From NCBI RefSeq assembly GCF_001417735.1, contig NZ_BBUZ01000022.1:558001-622000 (forward strand): DNA of 64,000 nt. The letters are read 5' to 3'. Origin of the DNA: Streptomyces sp. NBRC 110028 (lineage in GTDB: Bacteria > Actinomycetota > Actinomycetes > Streptomycetales > Streptomycetaceae). Position numbers and translations under genes: made by a program. Below are positions 7,410 to 15,982 of the stretch, in pieces. The notes under the pieces were generated by a model. That model did not search any database and was not told the origin of the DNA. It worked only from the letters and a program-made list of their open reading frames with translations. How positions within the stretch are numbered: the stretch's first letter is position 1; the number at the start of each line of letters is the position of its first letter.

Positions 7410-7684
7410 GCGGCCTCTCCAGCGTCGTGCCGTCCGGTGGCGCGGCGCTCGTGCTCGGCGTCGAGTTCCTCCAGTTCCTCGAACGCGGCCGCGCGCTCGT
7501 CCTCGGTGAGGGGGCCGTGTTCCGCCTGCAGCCAGTCGGCCAGTTCGCGCAGTCGGTCCCGGTCGCGCTTGAAGCGCAGCGCTTCGGCTACGTACGCCGA
7601 CAGGCCCCGTTCCGCCGCCTCTGCTCTGATCTCGTCGAGGAGGTCCTCGGGGATCGTCACCGTCACCTTCTTGGTCGTCGCCAT
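7406..7684 (-). CDS. Ribbon-helix-helix antitoxin (VapB-like)
   Basis: This 92-residue protein starts with ATG at 7684. The N-terminus KKVTVTIPEDLLDEIRAEA is a typical ribbon-helix-helix DNA-binding segment, followed by an acidic helical tail (LTEDERAAAFEELEELDAE) suited to wrap the toxin. It is the first gene of the pair and overlaps the toxin gene by 4 nt. An inverted repeat at 7697-7712 just upstream of the start is a likely operator for autoregulation. Confidence 0.85.
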   Translation of the reverse strand: MATTKKVTVTIPEDLLDEIRAEAAERGLSAYVAEALRFKRDRDRLRELADWLQAEHGPLTEDERAAAFEELEELDAEHERRATGRHDAGEAA

Positions 7685-7696
7685 ATAAGCGACCTT

Positions 7697-7712
7697 ACTC
7701 CTGGTATGGAGT
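7697..7712. promoter_or_regulatory. Putative antitoxin operator
   Basis: ACTCC-TGGTAT-GGAGT is an inverted repeat 13 bp upstream of the antitoxin start, where autoregulating RHH antitoxins bind. The assignment is inferred. Confidence 0.4.
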
Positions 7713-7763
7713 CCCTTACCAGTGACCTGTCGCGAAGTGTGGCGCGGTCGGACGACTCGTCTT

Positions 7764-9008
7764 TCATGGTGCCGGGAGGCGCAGCAGCCACACGTTGGCC
7801 TGGTCCCGAGCGAAACGGTCAGGGTTGAATGCGGTCGCGGACCGAAGGCCGAGCCACGTGAGCACGGTGTTGTGCTCCTCATGTGCCGGGTCGGCAAGGA
7901 TCATTTTGAGATCGCTGTAGCCGGGGGCGCCGCCGCAGTCCTCGGGCGGGCACGCCCCGGCACCGTCCACGCAGCGCGGATAGTGAAGCCCGGCCGAGGC
8001 TGTCTGGAGCTGCTCCACGGTGATGAGGTGATCCCAGGAGTCCCCGAAGTCGTACGTGTACATGAAGTGGGCGCCCGGTTTGAGCAGGGCGCCCAGTATG
8101 GCGGCGTGCTCGTCGCGGAAGCCGAGTTCGTCGTCGGGGCGGCCGTACTGGACGCCGTCGATGGTGAACGCGTGCATGTGGCAGTTCTGCCAGCCCATCA
8201 CGGCCTGGATCAGTGAGTGAAGCCGCTCCAAGCGGATCGCGGCGGGCACAAGTAGCCGCCGCCAAACCCGGGGGCCGTCCACGTCTGCCAACTCGACGCG
8301 AATCTGCAACACCGCGTCGCCGGGCTCGGGCTCGCCGCGCATCCGGGCCGTCTCGGTGCGTCCGTCCGCCGTCAACTCGGCGCTGCCCTCGGTGAGATGG
8401 ACAGCGCCCAGGGAGGCGAGGGCATTCAGGACCCGTTGGATGTCGTGGTCGTTGGCGGTGCGCAGATGCTCCAAGCGGTCGGGGGGCAGGTCGTCGAGCG
8501 CGTACAGCGGGCTGACCGCCTGCCACACCACCTCGTACAGGTCACTGAGCGGCAGCGGGGCCGTGGCCGCGTAGAACTGCTGCAGCAAAGCTCGCAGGCC
8601 CCGGTCGTACTCGTGCGTGAGCAGGGACTCCAGCCAGCCGGATACCGTCACGGCCGGGCCGATGTGCGGGAGCGCGCCGAACAGCGCGTGACGCAACTCG
8701 TCGGGGCGGTCCAGCAACTTGGCGTTCTTCTTCACCGGCAGCAGGCGCCCGCCCGCGATCCGCAGCAGTCGTGCCGCCTTCGCCCACTCGACCAGCAGTG
8801 TGAGGTGGTACAGCTCCTCGCTGGACTTCGTCTTGAACGTACGGTCTCCGATCACCGGGTCCATCCGGTCGCCGGTGTCCAGATCCTCCACCAGTGCCCG
8901 AGCGTCGGCGAGCGTCACACGGCCGGTCTGGGTCAGCTTCCGACCCGTACCGACCCAGTCGACCAGCGCTCGCATCTGCTCGACGGTCCTGCCTACGGCC
9001 TCACTCAT
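7764..9008 (-). CDS. pRiA4b ORF-3 family protein (IS1096 passenger TnpR-like domain)
   Basis: This 414-residue protein starts with ATG at 9008 (a second ATG at 9020 adds four residues). The C-terminal about 180 residues show the pRiA4b ORF-3 pattern: VLQIRVELADVDGPRVWRRL, HSLIQAVMGWQNCHMHAF, FMYTYDFGDSWDHLITVE, and a Cys/Pro-rich PRCVDGAGACPPEDCGG motif. The N-terminal half is helical and Leu-rich with no motif I recognise. The domain occurs on plasmids and mobile elements and its biochemical role is not established. The gene is convergent with nothing and has its own intergenic space on both sides. Confidence 0.8.
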   Translation of the reverse strand: MSEAVGRTVEQMRALVDWVGTGRKLTQTGRVTLADARALVEDLDTGDRMDPVIGDRTFKTKSSEELYHLTLLVEWAKAARLLRIAGGRLLPVKKNAKLLDRPDELRHALFGALPHIGPAVTVSGWLESLLTHEYDRGLRALLQQFYAATAPLPLSDLYEVVWQAVSPLYALDDLPPDRLEHLRTANDHDIQRVLNALASLGAVHLTEGSAELTADGRTETARMRGEPEPGDAVLQIRVELADVDGPRVWRRLLVPAAIRLERLHSLIQAVMGWQNCHMHAFTIDGVQYGRPDDELGFRDEHAAILGALLKPGAHFMYTYDFGDSWDHLITVEQLQTASAGLHYPRCVDGAGACPPEDCGGAPGYSDLKMILADPAHEEHNTVLTWLGLRSATAFNPDRFARDQANVWLLRLPAP

Positions 9009-9142
9009 GTTGATCCACACGCTCCGGCTCGCTTGCTCCCCTTGCCACCAAGCCCAGGATGACAGGCGGTGGTCAGCTGGGCCGGAATGCGCTCACGTGC
9101 ACTACGTAACGGAGCATGACGCGAGCGTGCCAGACTGCCACG

Positions 9143-9865
9143 GTGACTACGCACGATGAGGAACTGCTGGCCCGCGTACGGGAAATGAGGGAGCGCGGCA
9201 GCGCGCCGAAGCAGATCGCGAAGGCGCTGGGGCTGCGTCCGGCCCAGGCCAACGCGCTGGTGCGGCGGGTCGCCGAGGCGGCGCAGGCGCACACTCCACC
9301 AGATGAGCGGCCAGTGGTGGGCTGCTGGGTCAATGCGGGGTGGAGCGTGGGACTGGACATGACTGAGGCCCCGGACTGGGCAGCGGCCGACCCGATCGGT
9401 CATGAGCCGGATTCAGACACGGGTGGCTTCGCCCAGATCCTGCTGGCCCGCCAGGAACGGGCCAGCAGGGTGACCGTCACCGGATTTCTGGTGGACGTGT
9501 ACTGCTTGGGGGTGAAGAACGTGACCGACCCGGAGGTGATGGGTTCCGGCTCCCTGACTACATACGTGCCGATGTACTACTCGGCCTTTGACCACCCGCC
9601 GCTGTCGATCAGCGTGGAGCAGGCACAGACGATCGTGCGCGATGCGGTCACCTACGCCGGCGGCCTCGGCTTCGAGCCCGCGGCCGGCTTCACCGACGCC
9701 GCCGTACACCTGGGGATCCCGCCCGGTGATCGGCCCACCATCGCCTTCGGCCGGGACGGTAAACCGTTCTATTTCTCGGGTCCCTACGACGACCCGCGCA
9801 AGGTGGTGCAGACGCTGGAGCGCACCTGTGGGGCCGGCAACTATCACTATGCCGCCCATCTGTAG
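9143..9865 (+). CDS. HTH-containing conserved protein of unknown function
   Basis: The N-terminus (EELLARVREMRERGSAPKQIAKALGL) is a helix-turn-helix of the type that reads small terminator-like repeats. The remainder contains VTGFLVDVYCLGVKN near residue 115, and GRDGKPFYFSGPYDDP and GNYHYAAHL at the C-terminus, a pattern I recall from a conserved actinobacterial family with no assigned role. I prefer GTG at 9143, giving 240 residues; ATG at 9116, with a GGAG only 3 nt upstream, would add nine residues. It is transcribed divergently from the pRiA4b-like gene. Confidence 0.6.
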   Translation: MTTHDEELLARVREMRERGSAPKQIAKALGLRPAQANALVRRVAEAAQAHTPPDERPVVGCWVNAGWSVGLDMTEAPDWAAADPIGHEPDSDTGGFAQILLARQERASRVTVTGFLVDVYCLGVKNVTDPEVMGSGSLTTYVPMYYSAFDHPPLSISVEQAQTIVRDAVTYAGGLGFEPAAGFTDAAVHLGIPPGDRPTIAFGRDGKPFYFSGPYDDPRKVVQTLERTCGAGNYHYAAHL

Positions 9866-9919
9866 GAATGGGACGCGAGCAGCACGAGGCAGGGGATACG
9901 CGCAGTGACACCGGGCGAA

Positions 9920-10580
9920 TGGCAATAAAAGTCCACCGACGCTCCGCGGTTCCGGCACACCGAGAATGAGGCGCAGGCCAGCCTGCCGGCGGTGCTGCGT
10001 CTGTGCGCCGCGGGGAAGCTGCGGTGCGGTGAGAAGGCCCGTCGCCCCGGCGCCGCCGCTGTCGCGGCGGTCGCCGACGTCCTGGAGGGCGGCGACTTCT
10101 CTGCGTACGAGGCCATCGCCGCCTTCGCCTGGCCGATGCTGCTTCAGTCAGGCGCCTCGCCCAGCTCACCGGCGGCCGACTGGGGCTGACTACGCGCGGG
10201 CGGGCCGCGCTGACCCGGTCGGCGCACCTGGCCATCACCAGCCTGTGGCAGCGCTGGCTGAACAACAGTCTCCTGGACGAGCTCTCCCGGGTCGAGGAGA
10301 TCAAGGGCCAGCGCGCGGTGAACGTCCTGACCGCCGCCAAACCGCGCCGCAAGATCGCCGGCCAGGCGCTGGCCGGCCTCACCCCGGGTGAGTGGGCATC
10401 CGCCGACGGCCTGTTCGCCGAGATCGAATGCGAGGACGAGGCACTGGCAGCCCTCGCTGTAAACGACCGCCGCCGCGCGTGTTGTGCACCCGGCTCGGCG
10501 AACGCCACCTCATGGTCTCCCCTGAGTGGCTGCCGGCGTTTCGCAAGGCCACTCGCGCCCTGGGCTACCCGCTGGGATGA
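9920..10580 (+). pseudogene. Decayed actinobacterial gene in three frames
   Basis: Protein-like pieces occur in consecutive forward frames: AQASLPAVLRLCAAGKLRCG (about 9970-10150), LTGGRLGLTTRGRAAL to NVLTAAKPRRKIAGQALAGL (about 10155-10450), and TRLGERHLMVSPEWLPAF (about 10490-10575). Their order and character fit one gene broken by at least two frameshifts. I recognise the middle part as resembling a conserved Streptomyces family without known function. No intact start or stop arrangement is left. Confidence 0.5.
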
Positions 10581-10776
10581 GGTGAGCAGACTCCCCCAGG
10601 GCCCAGCCCGGGGCGCACGGCGATGCGTGATTGTCGGCCGTCTGTCTATCCGGGCCCTCACCCCGACGCCGAGGAAAACCCCCGGATCAGGCGGAACCCG
10701 GTACACCACTTCCAAGGACGCAACCCGGGGGAGCGGTCTGCTAAGCGAGCGAAATAGGTCGAATGCCGGAAATAAA

Positions 10777-10800
10777 TGAGACCAGAAATGAGACCAGAGC
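10777..10800 (+). repeat. Tandem TGAGACCAGA pair, right end of second element
   Basis: TGAGACCAGAAA and TGAGACCAGAGC lie 61 bp inside the right att core. They match the left-end pair at 6954-6977 in sequence and orientation. Confidence 0.55.
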
Positions 10801-10804
10801 ACAA

Positions 10805-10841
10805 CAGAGTGCCGGACCGCGAACTGCGGTCCGGCACTCTG
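10805..10841. terminator. Terminator hairpin at right end of second element
   Basis: A 16-bp perfect stem (10805-10820 / 10826-10841) with loop GAACT is followed by TTTCG. On the minus strand it could terminate tRNA-Ser; on the plus strand it occupies the place of an int terminator. Confidence 0.75.
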
Positions 10842-10862
10842 TTTCGCCTGTTCAGGCGGCTG

Positions 10863-10947
10863 CGGAGGATACGAGATTCGAACTCGTGAGGGGTTGCCCC
10901 CAACACGCTTTCCAAGCGTGCGCCCTAGGCCTCTAGGCGAATCCTCC
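10863..10947 (-). tRNA. tRNA-Ser(GGA)
   Basis: The acceptor stem pairs GGAGGAT with ATCCTCC, the discriminator is G, and the anticodon arm CACGC-TTGGAAA-GCGTG carries GGA. A long variable arm (TTGGGGGCAACCCCT) is typical of serine tRNAs. CCA is not encoded. Bases 10862-10915 are the att core for the two elements to its left, and the gene remains intact. Confidence 0.95.
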
Positions 10948-11016
10948 GCTGGAGACTCTACAAGACGATCGGGAGTGCTCGCGAACTCGTTCCCACCCCG
11001 GTCTATCCGCTAGGGT

Positions 11017-11113
11017 GGGGGCCAGCCCCTCACGTGGCGCTATCTCACCGAACTCCCCCAGGGCCGGAAGGCAGCAAGGGTAAGTGGGCTCTGGCGGGTG
11101 CGTGGGGGGCCCT
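11017..11113 (+). ncRNA. ffs: Small signal recognition particle RNA
   Basis: The conserved SRP Alu-less hairpin core is visible as GGGCCGGAAGGCAGCAAGGG at 11060-11079, with the flanking strands GCCCCTCACG and CGTGGGGGGC pairing to close the rod. Its position between a tRNA-Ser and dnaX is the usual one in Streptomyces. It forms the 4.5S RNA component that binds Ffh for membrane targeting. Ends are approximate. Confidence 0.85.
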
Positions 11114-11188
11114 TGCGTTGTGGGGCGTTCCGGAGGTGGGGCCCCGGGCGGCGTCCGGATGTCGGTGGGCCCCGATATCGTCGTAAGC

Positions 11189-13720
11189 GTGTCGTCCCTC
11201 GCGCTGTACCGCCGCTACCGCCCCGAGACCTTCGCGGAGGTCATCGGGCAGGAGCATGTCACCGATCCGCTGCAGCAGGCGCTGCGCAACAACCGGGTCA
11301 ACCACGCGTATCTGTTCAGTGGTCCGCGCGGCTGTGGCAAGACGACCAGTGCGCGCATCCTGGCCCGCTGTCTGAACTGTGAGAAGGGACCCACCCCGGC
11401 GCCGTGCGGGGAGTGCCAGTCCTGCCAGGACCTCGCGCGGAACGGGCCCGGGTCGATCGATGTGATCGAGATCGACGCCGCCTCGCACGGTGGTGTGGAC
11501 GACGCGCGGGAGCTGAGGGAGAAGGCGTTCTTCGGGCCGGCGTCGAGCCGTTACAAGATCTACATCATCGACGAGGCCCACATGGTCACCTCGGCGGGGT
11601 TCAACGCCCTGCTGAAGGTGGTCGAGGAGCCGCCGGAGCATCTGAAGTTCATCTTCGCGACCACCGAGCCGGAGAAGGTCATCGGCACCATCCGGTCGCG
11701 TACGCACCACTATCCGTTCCGGCTGGTGCCCCCGGGGACGCTCCGCGACTATTTGGGCGAGGTCTGCGGCCGCGAGGACATTCCGGTCGAGGACGGGGTG
11801 CTGCCGCTGGTGGTGCGGGCGGGCGCGGGGTCCGTCCGGGACTCGATGTCGGTCATGGACCAGCTGCTCGCGGGCGCGACCGAGGACGGCGTGACGTACG
11901 CCATGGCCACGTCGCTGCTCGGTTATACGGACGGCTCGCTGCTCGACGCGATCGTGGAAGCGTTCGCGGCGACCGACGGCGCGGCGGCCTTCGAGGTCGT
12001 GAACCGGGTGATCGAGGGCGGCAACGACCCGCGGCGCTTCGTCGCCGACCTGCTGGAGCGGCTGCGCGACCTGGTGATCCTCGCCGCCGTGCCGGACGCG
12101 GCGGACAAGGGGCTCATCGACGCCCCCGCCGATGTCGTCGAGCGGATGCAGGCGCAGGCGTCGGTCCTCGGCGGGGCCGAGCTGAGCCGGGCGGCCGACC
12201 TCGTCAACGAGGGGCTGACGGAGATGCGCGGCGCCACCTCGCCGCGGCTGCAGTTGGAGCTGATCTGCGCGCGGGTGCTGCTGCCCGCCGCCTTCGATGA
12301 CGCGCGGTCCGTCCAGTCGCGGTTGGAGCGGCTGGAGCGGGGTGCCCTGGCGGGCGGCCTGGGCGGTGGCGTCGCCGGTGGTGGTGGCGGTCCTGCGCCC
12401 GGGCCCGCCGTGGGGTACGCACCGGGGCCCGAGGCCCACGCCCCGGCCGGGCCCTCCGGCCCGGCGGCCGCTCGCGCGGCGATGGCCGGTGGCCGAGGGC
12501 CGGGCGCGGGTGCGCCTGGTGCGCCGGGGGTGCCCGGAGGGCAGGACGAGACGGCCGGTGGGCCGCCCGCCGGTGGCGGTGGCGGCGGTCCGGCGCCTGG
12601 GTACGACGCTTCCGGAGAGGGCGCGCCGCCCGCGCCGGGCGGCGGACCGGCCGGCGACAGCGGCGGTCCGGGCGCTGGTGGCGCGGACAGCGGCGGTGCG
12701 GACAGCGGCGGTGCGGACAGCGGCGGTGCGGACAGTGGTGCGCGGCGGCCCGGCGCCTGGCCTTCGGCGGGCGGAGGCGGCGGTCCGGCCGGGCAGGCGG
12801 CGCCGGGAGGTGGCCAGCGGCCCGGTGCCTGGCCCACGAGCACGCAGCCCGGGGCGGGCGGCGGCGGTCAGCAGCACGGCGGTTCGCCCGCGGCGGCGGG
12901 CGGAGGGCAGCGGCCGGGGGCCTGGCCCACGGCTTCCGCACCCGGGGCGGGAGCTTCCGCGCCCGCGGCTGCGGCTGCGCCCCAAGCTGGAGCCGGGGCC
13001 GGGCCTGCGGCCGGGCAGGGGCGTCCCGCCGGGGGCCCCGGCCAGCCGCAGCCGACTCCGGGCATGGCGCAGGGCGCCATGCAGGTGCGGCAGATGTGGC
13101 CGGACATCCTGGAGGCGGTCAAGAACCGCCGCCGCTTCACCTGGATCCTGCTGAGCCAGAACGCGACGGTCTCCGGCTTCGACGGCACCACCCTCCAGAT
13201 CGGGTTCTCCAACGCGGGCGCCCGCGACAGCTTCGCCAACGGCGGCAGCGAGGACATCCTGCGGCAGGCCCTCAACGACGCGATCGGTGTGCAGTGGCGC
13301 ATCGAGGCGATCGTCGACACCTCTGGTGGGCAGGGAGGATCCGGCCCCGGCGGGCCCGGACCCGGAACGTCCGGCGGTGGCCCCGGCAGCCCCGGCGGCT
13401 TCGGCGGCGGAAGCGGCGGTGGCTTCGGCGGCGGCGGGAACGCGGGCGGCGGCTTCGGGGGAGGCGGCGGCCAGCCCGCCCCCGCGTCCCCTTCCGCCCC
13501 CGCCGCGCCGTCGGCCCCGGCCCCGGCTCCCGCGCCCGCCGACGCGGGGCCGCCCGCCGAGGCGTCCGCGTACCGGGAGCCCGAGCCTCCGCCGATCTCG
13601 CCGGAGGACGACATGCCGGCCGAGGACGACCCGGATCTGGACGAGACGGCGCTGAGCGGGCACGACCTGATCGTGCGCGAGCTGGGCGCCACGGTCATCG
13701 AGGAGATCGCGAACGAGTAG
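11189..13720 (+). CDS. dnaX: DNA polymerase III gamma/tau subunit
   Basis: This 843-residue clamp-loader ATPase starts at GTG 11189 (SSLALYRRYRPETF), the conserved start of the family; an ATG at 11159 would add ten non-conserved residues. The Walker A is GPRGCGKTT near residue 45, four Cys (CLNCEKG, CGECQSC) form the zinc site, Walker B is in IYIIDEAHM, and the arginine-finger region is ATTEPEKVIGTIRSR. Residues about 385 to 630 are a Gly/Pro/Ala linker with four repeats of GGADS. A folded tau domain (MWPDILEAVKNRRR onwards) follows, then a second Gly-rich linker and an acidic tail. It leads the dnaX, ybaB, recR, DUF5063 cluster. Confidence 0.95.
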   Translation: MSSLALYRRYRPETFAEVIGQEHVTDPLQQALRNNRVNHAYLFSGPRGCGKTTSARILARCLNCEKGPTPAPCGECQSCQDLARNGPGSIDVIEIDAASHGGVDDARELREKAFFGPASSRYKIYIIDEAHMVTSAGFNALLKVVEEPPEHLKFIFATTEPEKVIGTIRSRTHHYPFRLVPPGTLRDYLGEVCGREDIPVEDGVLPLVVRAGAGSVRDSMSVMDQLLAGATEDGVTYAMATSLLGYTDGSLLDAIVEAFAATDGAAAFEVVNRVIEGGNDPRRFVADLLERLRDLVILAAVPDAADKGLIDAPADVVERMQAQASVLGGAELSRAADLVNEGLTEMRGATSPRLQLELICARVLLPAAFDDARSVQSRLERLERGALAGGLGGGVAGGGGGPAPGPAVGYAPGPEAHAPAGPSGPAAARAAMAGGRGPGAGAPGAPGVPGGQDETAGGPPAGGGGGGPAPGYDASGEGAPPAPGGGPAGDSGGPGAGGADSGGADSGGADSGGADSGARRPGAWPSAGGGGGPAGQAAPGGGQRPGAWPTSTQPGAGGGGQQHGGSPAAAGGGQRPGAWPTASAPGAGASAPAAAAAPQAGAGAGPAAGQGRPAGGPGQPQPTPGMAQGAMQVRQMWPDILEAVKNRRRFTWILLSQNATVSGFDGTTLQIGFSNAGARDSFANGGSEDILRQALNDAIGVQWRIEAIVDTSGGQGGSGPGGPGPGTSGGGPGSPGGFGGGSGGGFGGGGNAGGGFGGGGGQPAPASPSAPAAPSAPAPAPAPADAGPPAEASAYREPEPPPISPEDDMPAEDDPDLDETALSGHDLIVRELGATVIEEIANE

Positions 13721-13863
13721 GCCACACGGCGCAGGGGTGGCGCGGGGCGGACCCGGATTCCGGGCGCCGCGGTCTCCTCCGTACGGCGTAGGGCAAGGCG
13801 CCGTGGGAGCACGTAGGCTCGGGCTATCGAAGAGAACCGCAGTCGACAGCCAGGAGCGAACTC

Positions 13864-14199
13864 GTGATTCCCGGTGGTGGCCAGCCTGACATGCAGCAGT
13901 TGCTGCAGCAGGCGCAGAAGATGCAGCAGGACCTCGCCGCGGCCCAGGAGGAGCTGGCCCGTACCCCTGTCGAGGGGTCCTCGGGCGGTGGGCTGGTGAA
14001 GGCGACCGTGACCGGTGCCGGTGAGCTGCAGGGGCTGGTGATCGACCCCAAGGCGGTGGATCCGGAGGACACCGAGACCCTCGCGGACCTCGTCGTCGCG
14101 GCCGTCCGCGACGCGAACCACGTGGCGCAGGAGCTGCAGCAGACGAAGCTCGGCCCGCTGGCGCAGGGGCTGGGTGGGATGCCGGGTCTGCCTTTCTGA
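13864..14199 (+). CDS. YbaB/EbfC nucleoid-associated protein
   Basis: This 111-residue DNA-binding protein starts with GTG at 13864, with AGGAG 7 nt upstream. The N-terminal helix is Gln-rich ([19 protein letters not shown]), then [18 protein letters not shown] and a C-terminal helical stretch as in YbaB dimers. Its place between dnaX and recR is conserved across bacteria and suggests a link to DNA replication or repair. Confidence 0.92.
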   Translation: MIPGGGQPDMQQLLQQAQKMQQDLAAAQEELARTPVEGSSGGGLVKATVTGAGELQGLVIDPKAVDPEDTETLADLVVAAVRDANHVAQELQQTKLGPLAQGLGGMPGLPF

Positions 14200-14340
14200 G
14201 GCCGAAAGCCTGAGACTGGGCCGGGTGACCGGGCCGGACGGGGAACCGTTCGACGGGCCCTGTGTCCCGTTTCGACCGGCGCAACCGAATATTCATATGC
14301 AGTACAGCCACCGCGCGGCGGCGCGAGATTGGATGCAGGC

Positions 14341-14940
14341 GTGTACGAGGGCGTGGTCCAGGACCTCATCGACGAGTTGGGCAGGCTGCCCGGCGTCGGT
14401 CCGAAGAGCGCGCAGCGGATCGCCTTCCACATCCTCCAGTCCGAGCCCACCGACGTCCGCCGTCTCGCCCACGCGCTGACCGAGGTCAAGGAGAAGGTGC
14501 GGTTCTGCGCGGTGTGCGGGAACGTCGCCGAGGCCGAGCAGTGCCGGGTCTGCCAGGACCCGCGCCGCGACCCCGCGGTCATCTGCGTGGTCGAGGAGCC
14601 GAAGGACGTTGTCGCGATCGAGCGGACCCGCGAGTTCCGCGGTCGCTATCACGTGCTCGGCGGGGCGATCAGCCCCATCGAGGGCGTGGGTCCGGACGAT
14701 CTGCGGATCAGGGAGCTGCTGGCCCGCCTCGCGGACGGTACGGTCACCGAGCTGATCCTGGCCACCGATCCGAATCTGGAGGGTGAAGCCACCGCCACGT
14801 ACCTCGCGCGCATGATCAAGCCCATGGGTTTGAAGGTCACGCGCTTGGCCAGTGGTCTTCCCGTCGGGGGAGACCTGGAGTATGCCGACGAGGTCACGCT
14901 GGGTCGTGCCTTCGAAGGGAGAAGACTTCTCGATGTCTGA
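14341..14940 (+). CDS. recR: Recombination mediator RecR
   Basis: This 199-residue protein would help load RecA at gaps with RecF/RecO. I chose GTG at 14341 ([19 protein letters not shown]), the length standard for actinobacteria; TTG at 14329 would add four residues. Visible are the helix-hairpin-helix ([17 protein letters not shown]), a C4 zinc finger ([16 protein letters not shown]), the Toprim domain ([28 protein letters not shown]) and the C-terminal Walker-B-like [16 protein letters not shown]. It overlaps the next gene by 8 nt. Confidence 0.95.
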   Translation: MYEGVVQDLIDELGRLPGVGPKSAQRIAFHILQSEPTDVRRLAHALTEVKEKVRFCAVCGNVAEAEQCRVCQDPRRDPAVICVVEEPKDVVAIERTREFRGRYHVLGGAISPIEGVGPDDLRIRELLARLADGTVTELILATDPNLEGEATATYLARMIKPMGLKVTRLASGLPVGGDLEYADEVTLGRAFEGRRLLDV

Positions 14941-15598
14941 CGCAACGTTGCACGACGCCCACCCGGACCCGGACGACTTCGCGGTCCAGATCGCCGATCA
15001 GATCGAGAGTTTCATCGTCGCGGTCACCGAGGTCGCGAAGGGCGACGAACCGGACAGCGCCGTGCCGTTCCTGCTGCTCGAGCTCTCCCAGCTGATCCTC
15101 GCCGGCGGGCGGCTCGGCGCGCACGAGGACTTCGTACCGGACGAGCGGTACGAGCCGGACGCCGGTCCGGAGCCGGACGTCGACGAGCTGCGGGAGCGGT
15201 TCGCCCGGCTGCTGGAGCCGGTGGACATCTACTCGGAGGTTTTCGACCCGTACGTACCGCGCAGTGAGCCCGTCCCCTGCCGCATCTCCGACGATCTCGC
15301 GCTGATCATCACGGACCTGCGGCACGGCATGGCGCACTACCGCGACGGCCGGATCAACGAGGCGATGTGGTGGTGGCAGTTCTCGTACCTCTCCAACTGG
15401 GGTACGACCGCCTCCGCCGCCCTGCGCGCGCTCCAGTCGCTCGTCGCGCACGTCCGGCTGGACAGCCCGCTGGACGAGCTGGACGGGCTGGACACGGACA
15501 GTGAGGCGGGCGGGGACGAGGCGCTGGCCGAGGAGGCCGGCCGGGTCATGGCGGCGGAGATCGCGGAGCCGCTGGGGCTGCGCTCCCTGCGCCCCTGA
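14933..15598 (+). CDS. DUF5063 domain protein
   Basis: This 221-residue acidic protein has no known activity. The ATG at 14933 lies inside the recR 3' end, with GAAGGGAG about 11 nt upstream. It is helical, with many Asp/Glu, and contains [18 protein letters not shown] and [15 protein letters not shown], the characteristic central block. Translational overlap with recR suggests an operon and possibly a related role in DNA maintenance, but that is inference. Confidence 0.8.
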   Translation: MSDATLHDAHPDPDDFAVQIADQIESFIVAVTEVAKGDEPDSAVPFLLLELSQLILAGGRLGAHEDFVPDERYEPDAGPEPDVDELRERFARLLEPVDIYSEVFDPYVPRSEPVPCRISDDLALIITDLRHGMAHYRDGRINEAMWWWQFSYLSNWGTTASAALRALQSLVAHVRLDSPLDELDGLDTDSEAGGDEALAEEAGRVMAAEIAEPLGLRSLRP

Positions 15599-15982
15599 GA
15601 GACCGCTCGGAGTCCCGTCGGAAGTCCGTCGGGGTGCCGTCGGAGTGCCGTCGGAGTGCCTTCGGGGCCCGCCCGGAAGTCCGCGCGAGCGCCGCTGTAG
15701 CGCCGGTAGGGCCTCCGCGCGCCCTGTGAGCTGGGTTACGTTCCCGTGTGCTTCGCCCGGAAGCGGGCAGGGTTCGTCGCTGAACGAGTGGTACCGGATG
15801 CCAGGAGTATCCGCGGTACGGGGATGTTGTGCCGCATGATCCGCCTGGTCCGCCCGGGTCCGTCTGGTCCGTCCTGGTCAGATTGATGAGGCGTGTGTCT
15901 CGCTATCTGATATCGGGAGGGTACTTTCCGGCCGCTCGCTAAACTGAGCCGACCGCAATATTGAGATCTGCGAGGAGCGCAC
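15599..15982. repeat. Intergenic region with GTGCCGTCGGA tandem repeats
   Basis: Near-perfect copies of an 11-nt unit (variants of GTGCCGTCGGA) run from about 15614 to 15668, just after the DUF5063 stop. The rest up to lysC should hold the lysC promoter; no RNA or small gene is evident. Confidence 0.5.

Larger units (their letters stand above)
6858..10861. mobile_element. Second element stacked in tRNA-Ser, integrase-less
   Basis: This 4-kb segment lies between two identical att cores. It carries repeat pairs near both ends, a VapBC-like pair, a pRiA4b ORF-3 family gene, an HTH gene and a decayed gene. No integrase or replication gene remains. A terminator and repeat pair at its right end resemble those following int in the neighbouring AICE, which suggests an int gene was deleted. 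Confidence 0.65.

Noticed and set aside
11045..14311. A 1088-codon open frame on the minus strand opposite dnaX
   Set aside because: It is the shadow of dnaX and ybaB in high-GC sequence; the product is Arg/Pro/Gly-rich without any domain.
15614..15668. Tandem repeats as a CRISPR array
   Set aside because: Units are 11 nt and abut without spacers, and no cas gene is present.
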